A stretch of 11,881 bases of DNA from contig DAOUYN010000009.1 of NCBI GenBank assembly GCA_030666075.1, positions 1 to 11,881 on the forward strand, written 5' to 3'. The stretch is from Actinomycetes bacterium. GTDB taxonomy: Bacteria; Actinomycetota; Aquicultoria; CAJVYJ01; JAUVQD01. The notes beneath the pieces were generated by a model, which worked only from the letters and a program-made list of their open reading frames with translations, was not told the origin of the DNA and did not search any database. Shown here one piece after another: positions 7,070-11,881 of this stretch. Each line of letters opens with the position of its first letter. Position 1 is the stretch's first letter. The translations under genes and the position numbers were made by a program.

Positions 7070-8214
7070 TATCTCAACCCCCGTTCAGCGGCGATCCGGC
7101 CAATAACGACCAGCATCGTTTCCACTTCTTCATCGGAATGGGCGGCACTGACCGCCAGGCGCAGTCGCGCCCGGCCCCGGGGAACCGTCGGGTGGCGGAC
7201 GGCCGGGATGAATGTCCCGGCATCGAGACAGGCTTCGGAGAAGTCAAAAGCGTCTTGTTCGCCCCCGATGATGATCGGAATGATAGGGGAGTCGCCCCCG
7301 ATCACTTCGAGGCCGATCTCTGTAAGTCGGCCCCTGACGTAGGCGGCGAGTTTTTGCACCCGCTCCCGGCGCCAGGGTTCAGCGCTTAAGAGATCGATGG
7401 CGGCGCTGACCCCGGCTAAAGTCGCCGGCGGCAGCCCGGTTGTAAACATAAACGATCGAGACTTGTTGATCAGTAGTTCGATCGTCTCGCGGTCGCCGGC
7501 GACGAACCCGCCTAAACCCCCCAAAGCTTTACTGAACGTGCCGGTCTCTATCGCCGGGTGCGCCTGAGTGTGGGCCGATGAGCCCTGACCTCCGGGCCCG
7601 AGTATGCCCGTCCCGTGCGCGTCATCGACGATGAGAGTGCAGTCATGGTCCGCGGCCAAGGAGGACAGCTCCGGCAGGGGCGCCAGGTCGCCATCGACCG
7701 AGAAGAGCCCGTCGGTGACGATAAAGCGGCGCTCGAAAGCGGTCCAGCGCTCTAGCTGGGAGTGCAGGTGAGCGGTGTCCGCGTGCCGGTAGCGTTTGAG
7801 TTGGGCGTCGCTCAGCTTGGCCCCGTCATACAGACTGGCATGGTTGAACTTGTCCATCAGGAGGAGGTCGCGGGAGCCGGCCAAAGAGCTGAGGGCGCCG
7901 ACATTGGCCATATATCCGGTTGGGAAGACCAGGGCCGCCTCTTGCCCCTTGAGCGCCGCCACTTTTGTCTCCAATTCTCCGTAGAGTTCGTGGTTGCCGC
8001 AGATAAGTCGCGATGCTCCGGCTGACGCCCCATACTTCTCGAGCGCCCTGGCCGCCGCTTCAAGCACGCCGGGATGGTACCGCAATCCCAAGTAGTCATT
8101 GGAGGCGAAGACGGTCGCCTTACGACCGTCAAACACTGCCCTGGTCGGGCTCGTATCTACCTGGTTCCGGAGGCGCCGGTAGAGACCGGCGGACTTGATA
8201 TCCTCCAGGCTCAT
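7069..8214 (-). CDS. bioF: 8-amino-7-oxononanoate synthase
   Basis: BioF is a PLP enzyme of the alpha-oxoamine synthase family that condenses pimeloyl-ACP (or pimeloyl-CoA) with L-alanine to KAPA, releasing CO2. At 381 residues it has normal length. Visible features are ASNDYLGL (37-44), GASRLICGNHELYGELE (66-82), TGYMANVGAL (99-108), DKFNHASLYDG (121-131) with the cofactor-stacking His125, DDAHGTG (197-203), TFSKALGGLGG (226-236) with the PLP Lys229, and FTTGLPP (257-263). The ATG overlaps the bioB stop (ATGA) and has no clear Shine-Dalgarno sequence, which suggests coupled translation. The closely related 2-amino-3-ketobutyrate ligase is the main alternative family, but the biotin operon settles the choice. 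Confidence 0.96.
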   Translation of the reverse strand: MSLEDIKSAGLYRRLRNQVDTSPTRAVFDGRKATVFASNDYLGLRYHPGVLEAAARALEKYGASAGASRLICGNHELYGELETKVAALKGQEAALVFPTGYMANVGALSSLAGSRDLLLMDKFNHASLYDGAKLSDAQLKRYRHADTAHLHSQLERWTAFERRFIVTDGLFSVDGDLAPLPELSSLAADHDCTLIVDDAHGTGILGPGGQGSSAHTQAHPAIETGTFSKALGGLGGFVAGDRETIELLINKSRSFMFTTGLPPATLAGVSAAIDLLSAEPWRRERVQKLAAYVRGRLTEIGLEVIGGDSPIIPIIIGGEQDAFDFSEACLDAGTFIPAVRHPTVPRGRARLRLAVSAAHSDEEVETMLVVIGRIAAERGLR

Positions 8215-9239
8215 TTTTCTGTTGCGTTGCCGGCCGGACTCTCGCCAGTGAGCTGGAAACCCAGCGAGCGGAGCATCTCGAGATCGGCTTGGACCGCCGG
8301 TCCGGCTGTCGTCAGCAGATCGCCGATGAGCAGGGCGTTGGCTCCAGTCTGAAAGGGAAGGCTGGGGTCATCAGAGAAAGTGCTGCGTCGCCCGCCGGCG
8401 AGGCGGATATATGCTTTCGGCATCACCAGGCGGAATATAGCCAAGTACTTGAGAGCTTCGATCGCCGACATCAGCGGCTGATCTTCCAGGGGCGTGCCGC
8501 GGCGGGGATCCAGGAAGTTGATCGGGACCGAGACAGGATCGATCTCTTTCAGCTCAAAGGCGAACTCGACCCGCTGCCGCGGGGACTCGCCCAGATTGAG
8601 GATGCCGCCGACACACTTCTCGATGCCGGACGTCTCTAGGTTACTTACAGTCTCTAGCTTGTCAGCGTATTTATGGGTCGAGCAGACCGCACTGAAGTGA
8701 CCGGCCGCTGTCTCCACATTGTGGTGGTAGCGATCGAGTCCGGCCTGGCGGAGGCGGTTCGCGCGTTCCGGTGTCAGGGCGCCGACCGAAGCGCAGCGGT
8801 GCATACCGGTCTCCCGGCTGAGCTGAGAGACAGCCTCGACGACCGTTTCAAAATCTTCGTCGCTGAGGGTGTCACCGCTAGTGACGATACAGAAGCGATG
8901 CGCCCCGGCCGATTCCGCCTCCTTGGCGGCCGCCACTATCTCCTTGACCGGCTTCATCGGGTAAACCGGGGCATCAGTCTCATAGTGGCTCGACTGGGTG
9001 CAAAACTTGCAGTCTTCAGGGCACCGGCCCGACCGGGCGTTGATTATCGAACATAGGTCGATCGAGTCGGAAGTATACTTTTGGCGGACTGAATCGGCCG
9101 TTTTGGCCAGGACGGGGACGTGTTCATCAGGTGCCTCGGACAGGACAACAGCCTCGTCAAAGGTCAGCTCGCCACCTTCTAGCAGGTGTTTCTCAAGCCC
9201 TTCGATATATTCGGGCCAATTGTAAACCTTATCCTCCAT
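8211..9239 (-). CDS. bioB: Biotin synthase (radical SAM)
   Basis: BioB inserts sulfur between C6 and C9 of dethiobiotin using a radical-SAM [4Fe-4S] cluster and a sacrificial [2Fe-2S] cluster. From the preferred ATG at 9239 it is 342 residues. The radical-SAM motif is CPEDCKFC (Cys73, 77, 80), followed by TQSSHY. Other family marks are FCIVTSGD, the YHHNVET motif, GGILNLGES, PINFLDPRRGTPLE and RLAGGR, whose Arg is a [2Fe-2S] ligand in E. coli BioB. The frame is open up to a TTG at 9278, but that TTG lies in a probable -35 box, and the ATG at 9251 lies in the -10 box. GTG 9242 or ATG 9239 falls at the expected transcription start, so the mRNA may be leaderless. It is the first gene of the biotin operon. 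Confidence 0.95.
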   Translation of the reverse strand: MEDKVYNWPEYIEGLEKHLLEGGELTFDEAVVLSEAPDEHVPVLAKTADSVRQKYTSDSIDLCSIINARSGRCPEDCKFCTQSSHYETDAPVYPMKPVKEIVAAAKEAESAGAHRFCIVTSGDTLSDEDFETVVEAVSQLSRETGMHRCASVGALTPERANRLRQAGLDRYHHNVETAAGHFSAVCSTHKYADKLETVSNLETSGIEKCVGGILNLGESPRQRVEFAFELKEIDPVSVPINFLDPRRGTPLEDQPLMSAIEALKYLAIFRLVMPKAYIRLAGGRRSTFSDDPSLPFQTGANALLIGDLLTTAGPAVQADLEMLRSLGFQLTGESPAGNATEK

Positions 9240-9251
9240 CACAGTTGACAT
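9220..9251. promoter_or_regulatory. BirA-type biotin operator at bioB
   Basis: The left half-site TTGTAAACC (9220-9228) is an exact match to the BirA half-site consensus described for bacterial biotin operons. After 14 bases comes AGTTGACAT (9243-9251), which matches 6 of 9 positions of the inverted half GGTTTACAA. Half-site spacing of 14-16 is the known range. The site covers the predicted -10 box of bioB and reaches about 20 bases into the coding sequence, where the left half encodes part of Lys-Val-Tyr-Asn. The same window encodes a BirA with an intact DNA-binding domain. The poor right half is the weak point. Confidence 0.72.
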
Positions 9252-9278
9252 AATTGGCGAAAAAGCGATTGCAGTCAA
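9250..9278 (-). promoter_or_regulatory. bioB: Predicted promoter of the biotin operon
   Basis: Reading the minus strand, TTGACT (9278-9273) matches 5 of 6 of the -35 consensus, and after exactly 17 bases AATTAT (9255-9250) matches 4 of 6 of the -10 consensus, including the key second and last positions. Transcription should start near 9244-9241, at or within a few bases of the GTG (9242) and ATG (9239) candidate start codons. The BirA-type site overlaps the -10 box, so bound BirA would block RNA polymerase. Confidence 0.6.
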
Positions 9279-9298
9279 GGCCGCTCTTAAGCTAGCAT
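9269..9298 (+). promoter_or_regulatory. coaX: Predicted promoter of coaX, apparently leaderless
   Basis: TAGCAT (9293-9298) matches 4 of 6 of the -10 consensus and ends six bases before the coaX ATG, which puts the start codon at about +1. TTGCAG (9269-9274), 18 bases upstream, gives a partial -35 (TTG kept). No Shine-Dalgarno sequence precedes the ATG, in agreement with a leaderless mRNA. It overlaps the bioB promoter region back to back; the BirA-type site lies upstream of this -35. Confidence 0.42.
9287..9296 (+). repeat. Copy 1 of shared motif TTAAGCTAGC
   Basis: This ten-base word in the coaX promoter recurs exactly at 10237-10246, in the other plus-strand gap of the window. Both copies are followed, two bases later, by CGA. 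Its role is unknown; here it overlaps the predicted -10 box of coaX. Confidence 0.35.
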
Positions 9299-9304
9299 CG
9301 ACTC

Positions 9305-10069
9305 ATGCTATTGGTTGTCGATATAGGGAATACCCAAACGGCCATCGGCCTCTTTGATGGGGAAGATATGGCCGGCGATTGGCGGACCGCGACTATTGCG
9401 GACCGAACAGACGATGAGCTGGCGGTCGAGTTCAGCGGCCTCTTCGCGTTGACGGGGCGGGTCTTGGGAGACGTCACACAGGTCTCGCTGGCTTCGGTCG
9501 TGCCGGCGGTGGGCGACGCTTTCTTGAAGATGGTCGACAAATATATGGAAGCAAAGACATTAGTCGTCGGTTTCGAGACAGAGTCGGGCCTCACTATAGA
9601 ATATGAGTATCCGGAGAACGTCGGCGCGGACCGGATTGCCAATGCCGTGGCCGGTTATGAAATGGAGGGCGGCCCGCTCGTCATCGTCGATTTCGGTACG
9701 GCCACGACCTTTGACGTCGTCTCCGCTGAAGGGGCGTATCTCGGAGGGGCCATCGCTCCGGGCGTGATGACCGGGGCCGATGCCCTGGTCGATAAAGCCG
9801 CCGGCCTCAAGGGAGTCTCACTCGAGGCGCCGACTCGATATATCGGCCGCAATACGGACGCGAGTCTGCGCGCCGGGATCATTTTCGGCGCTGCCGCGCT
9901 GGTCGACGGCATCATCGCCGGTATCAGGCGAGAGCTGGGTGTCGTCTGTCCGGTCATCGGCACAGGGGGCCTCATCGACCTAGTCGGCCTCCACTGCCGC
10001 ACTATCGACCGTCTCGAATCGAAACTTACTCTGTATGGCCTAAAACGCCTCTGGGACCTCAATAACTAA
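9305..10069 (+). CDS. coaX: Type III pantothenate kinase
   Basis: CoaX phosphorylates pantothenate, the first step of coenzyme A synthesis. The type III enzyme needs a monovalent cation, is not inhibited by CoA and belongs to the acetate kinase/Hsp70/actin fold group. At 254 residues it has normal length. Visible motifs are VVDIGNTQT (4-12) for phosphate binding, GADR (107-110) with the catalytic Asp109, VDFGTATTFD (128-137), GGAIAPGVMTGADAL (147-161), which contacts pantothenate and the dimer partner, and VIGTGG (217-222). The ATG at 9305 lies just after a predicted -10 box and has no ribosome binding site. It faces away from bioB. coaX commonly follows birA in other genomes; here the biotin operon lies between them. 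Confidence 0.96.
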   Translation: MLLVVDIGNTQTAIGLFDGEDMAGDWRTATIADRTDDELAVEFSGLFALTGRVLGDVTQVSLASVVPAVGDAFLKMVDKYMEAKTLVVGFETESGLTIEYEYPENVGADRIANAVAGYEMEGGPLVIVDFGTATTFDVVSAEGAYLGGAIAPGVMTGADALVDKAAGLKGVSLEAPTRYIGRNTDASLRAGIIFGAAALVDGIIAGIRRELGVVCPVIGTGGLIDLVGLHCRTIDRLESKLTLYGLKRLWDLNN

Positions 10070-10137
10070 GAGGCGGCAGCGAGTTTGAGGGAGTCGAGAC
10101 ATTAGCCGCTCGGCAAGGCCGATAATTCAGAATTTAG

Positions 10138-10166
10138 TTGTGACGCCAAGCGCTTGCGTATATTAT
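10138..10166 (+). promoter_or_regulatory. Predicted sigma-70-type promoter
   Basis: TTGTGA (10138-10143, 4 of 6) and TATTAT (10161-10166, 5 of 6) are separated by exactly 17 bases. Transcription would start near 10172-10174, some 93 bases before the ATG at 10266. This rules out the upstream in-frame GTG at 10140 as a start, because that codon lies in the -35 box. Confidence 0.65.
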
Positions 10167-10236
10167 GTAGGCATATCGTTCGTTACCCGCAAAAACCAAC
10201 CCTCCAGAGCCGAACGCAGACCATCCTTAAGGTTCT

Positions 10237-10246
10237 TTAAGCTAGC
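10237..10246 (+). repeat. Copy 2 of shared motif TTAAGCTAGC
   Basis: This exact match to 9287-9296 lies in the leader of the 79-residue protein gene, 20 bases before its ATG. No function is known; it could be a regulator half-site or a second promoter element. Confidence 0.35.
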
Positions 10247-10265
10247 GCCGATAAAGCAAGGAAGC

Positions 10266-10502
10266 ATGGCTACTTATCTTGAAAAACTAGAAGTAGAACT
10301 CGAATCGCTTATGGGCGAGACCGGCCACCGTACGTTGCAGGCCTGCCTAAGAAGAGTCGGAAGCACTGGGGCAGAGATGGCTTTCTTTGACAAGGTTGCC
10401 CTCGTCAAAGAACTTTCCGAGGCCTTTTCAATGATCATGCCCGAGAACCGGGTAGCTCTGCTCAAGTTAAAACTCGTAAACCTGAAGGGAGACGGCGAGT
10501 AG
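10266..10502 (+). CDS. Hypothetical 79-residue helical protein
   Basis: I do not recognise this protein. It is 79 residues, rich in Leu, Glu and Lys, with a single Cys (28), no signal peptide and no membrane segment. It is probably two or three amphipathic helices (about 2-14, 21-30 and 43-70) and looks like a small soluble or adaptor-type protein. The ATG at 10266 is chosen because AAGGA (10258-10262) precedes it, with a slightly short gap, and because the upstream promoter starts transcription after the only earlier start codon in frame. Its stop overlaps the start of the exported membrane protein by one base (TAGTG), so the two are probably made in linked amounts and may work together. Confidence 0.7.
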   Translation: MATYLEKLEVELESLMGETGHRTLQACLRRVGSTGAEMAFFDKVALVKELSEAFSMIMPENRVALLKLKLVNLKGDGE

Positions 10503-11881
10503 TGAAGCGCAATTTGTTGTTTTTGATGATTTTGATCCTGGTGTCGGCCTTTCCGATCCAGTCAGCACTGGCTGTCGCACCGTCTGCCGATGATTGGGCC
10601 GACTTTAAGGCGGCTTTCGATCAAGCCATCGACAGCCTCGAAGCGGATCCCGATGCCGCTCAAGGTGAGCTGGCAAAGGCCAAGACTATCTTTGATGAGC
10701 GGTTGGATTTGGCGGGCGACGTCCATACTTCGGCCAAGGACCGGGTCAGGGTCGCGTTCGGCGCCGCCCAGTCGGCTTTATCGGCAGGCGATGGTATGGG
10801 GTTGGCCGAGCAGTCCGAGATCGCCGAAAAGTCAGCCCTGGCCTTGATATTCGCCGAGTTACAAGCGGCGCTTGACGCCGGGCGTATCGAAGATGCCCAC
10901 GGCTGGTTCGCGGTCATGGCCGCGCAACTGAAACTCGGTGAAGATCACGAGCTAACTAAACAAATGAACTCCCTGAACGGCGGCAGCGCCACCGACGATG
11001 AAGGGGCCAAAGTCATCGATGGGCTGGCGCTGAAATTGGCCGATAAGGTGGCCGAGGAATTGGATGAGGCCGTGGCGCTGGCCGACCCGAATAGTGCGGA
11101 CCGGGATGTGGCGGAAGCCCGGATCAAGGCGGCCGAGGGCATCGGATACTTTCAAGCGGTCGCAGCCATGGTCCACGATAAGATCGGCCATAAGGACGGC
11201 TCTGTCATAAGCGGAGCAGTTGTCTCGGTCTACACTTCCCTGCTAGACGGAGATTGGGAAATAGCCGCCGAACACGCTGATATCGCGAAGAACGAACTTG
11301 AAGAATTCGCGCCGCACGAAGAGATGTCGGCATCTGCGTTTGACAAGGGAATCGCCGATATTCAGGGTATTTTGGCCAACGTCAGAAAGGAAACAGCGGC
11401 CGGGAACACGGAGGCGGCGAAACATCAGGCCGAGGACGCTTGGGGTGCTTTCGTTGTCGTCGAACCCGAGATCCGCCGATTCGACGTGAACCGGTATGTG
11501 GCGATCGAAAAAATATTCCCAATTATTCAAGAGCATCCCGAAGTGGAAGATGTGGATGAGTTAAGCACTCTCTTTACGGGGGTAGCCGAGGTCAGCAGCG
11601 GTGAGCAAGACGCTTCACAGGCCTCTATCTCTAACAAGGCGATCACGTTCTTCGAAACCTGGCGTCATATCCTATTTGGTCTGTTGGCCTTGCTAGGCGT
11701 CTACCCTATCTACTTGATCACCAAGGCCTTCGGCTGGCGCCATCGGGCCTGGAGAAATATCGGCATCTTCATAATCTTGCTGATCGTCCCGGTTTTTATG
11801 GAGGCGCTGGGCCGCCTAGGTGTCGAGGCCAAGATCGAAACGTTGCAGGCCTTTAGTTTCGCGGTCAATGAGTATGCCATG
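10502..11881 (+). CDS. Exported membrane protein with helical repeats (3' end outside window)
   Basis: The frame opens with GTG at 10502 and stays open for 460 codons to the window end, so the protein is longer. Residues 1-24 form a signal peptide: MKRN, then a Leu/Ile-rich core, then QSALA with a likely cut before VAPSADD. Residues 25 to about 380 are helical, acidic and presumably outside the membrane. A loose repeat, Gly-Asp/Asn/Arg-x3-4-Ala-x5-6-Ala, occurs near 96, 127, 250 and 301. Membrane segments follow at about 389-409 and 419-437, with basic residues between them (GWRHRAWRN, 411-419). No heme CxxCH, LPxTG or REGxE iron-permease motif is present in the visible part. The helical region resembles, by eye, the domain found before bacterial FTR1 iron permeases; this is a weak guess. 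Shine-Dalgarno candidate GGGAGACGG lies just upstream. Confidence 0.8.
   Translation, partial: MKRNLLFLMILILVSAFPIQSALAVAPSADDWADFKAAFDQAIDSLEADPDAAQGELAKAKTIFDERLDLAGDVHTSAKDRVRVAFGAAQSALSAGDGMGLAEQSEIAEKSALALIFAELQAALDAGRIEDAHGWFAVMAAQLKLGEDHELTKQMNSLNGGSATDDEGAKVIDGLALKLADKVAEELDEAVALADPNSADRDVAEARIKAAEGIGYFQAVAAMVHDKIGHKDGSVISGAVVSVYTSLLDGDWEIAAEHADIAKNELEEFAPHEEMSASAFDKGIADIQGILANVRKETAAGNTEAAKHQAEDAWGAFVVVEPEIRRFDVNRYVAIEKIFPIIQEHPEVEDVDELSTLFTGVAEVSSGEQDASQASISNKAITFFETWRHILFGLLALLGVYPIYLITKAFGWRHRAWRNIGIFIILLIVPVFMEALGRLGVEAKIETLQAFSFAVNEYAM

Larger units (their letters stand above)
10070..10265 (+). other. Intergenic region with promoter and ~93-base leader
   Basis: This is the only sizeable gap in the window. 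It is AT-richer than the surrounding genes. It holds the promoter at 10138-10166 and a leader of about 93 bases containing the palindrome CCTTAAGG (10225-10232) and, ten bases on, a second TTAAG within TTAAGCTAGC (10237-10246). I see no convincing intrinsic terminator after coaX: the weak GGCGGC/GCCGCT pairing at 10073-10110 has a long loop and no T-run. I cannot identify a known riboswitch. Confidence 0.55.

Noticed and set aside
9245..9250. Perfect -35 consensus TTGACA on the plus strand, as a coaX promoter
   Set aside because: At 16-18 bases downstream the sequence is around ATTGCA, a poor -10. The TAGCAT box close to the ATG fits better, and these bases also form the right half of the BirA-type site.
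9240..9278. N-terminal extension of bioB to the TTG at 9278
   Set aside because: It would place the operon promoter inside the gene, has no ribosome binding site, and adds residues before the region where BioB proteins normally begin.
10073..10110. Possible terminator hairpin after coaX (GGCGGC with GCCGCT)
   Set aside because: The stem is short, the loop about 25 bases, and no T-run follows.
10140..10265. N-terminal extension of the 79-residue protein to a GTG at 10140
   Set aside because: The extension overlaps the -35 and -10 boxes of a good promoter, and its composition (Arg/Ser/Pro) differs from the helical body. The ATG at 10266 has a ribosome binding site.
1..11881. tRNA, rRNA, CRISPR arrays, insertion sequences or phage genes
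   Set aside because: I looked for repeats with regular spacing, transposase-like frames and clover-leaf segments and found none that I could support.
11600..11881. FTR1 iron permease call for the right-edge membrane protein
   Set aside because: No REGxE-type motif is in the visible membrane segments. The likeness is limited to the helical ectodomain and was judged by eye.

Overview
The window is gene-dense bacterial DNA of fairly high GC content. It carries cofactor-biosynthesis genes (NAD, biotin, CoA) and, at the right edge, a transcription unit for an unrecognised exported membrane protein. The organism cannot be named from this alone. The nadB-nadC-birA-coaX gene string, a BioA domain that looks like the Bacillus type, two divergent promoters that appear to give almost leaderless mRNAs, and the base composition would fit an uncultivated actinobacterial or Firmicutes-like lineage. 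That is an impression, not a placement.

Plus strand, 1-3490: the 3' part of nadB (L-aspartate oxidase), nadC (quinolinate phosphoribosyltransferase), a DedA-family membrane protein, birA (biotin-protein ligase with an N-terminal helix-turn-helix) and a small Cys-rich DUF1284-type protein. All junctions overlap or lie within 4 bases, so this is one operon. It converges on the next block with only 14 bases between the two stop codons.

Minus strand, 9239 down to 3505: a compact biotin operon in the order bioB, bioF, bioD-bioA fusion, an alpha/beta hydrolase, a BioC-like SAM methyltransferase. Every junction overlaps. Together these genes could cover the whole route from malonyl-ACP to biotin: BioC-like methylation, a hydrolase in the place of BioH, BioF, the fused BioD/BioA, then BioB. 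BirA from the facing operon would attach the product and probably represses the pathway. A perfect BirA half-site, TTGTAAACC, with a weaker inverted partner 14 bases away (9220-9251), lies over the bioB promoter and first codons.

Plus strand, 9305-10069: coaX (type III pantothenate kinase), divergent from bioB, with only 65 bases between the preferred bioB start and the coaX start. The biotin operon therefore sits inside what is elsewhere a nad-birA-coaX string.

Plus strand, 10070-11881: a 196-base gap with a good sigma-70-type promoter (10138-10166), a 79-residue acidic helical protein, and, overlapping it by one base, a long frame that runs off the window. That frame encodes a signal peptide, an extracytoplasmic helical region with four copies of a loose repeat, and at least two membrane segments. 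I do not recognise either protein.
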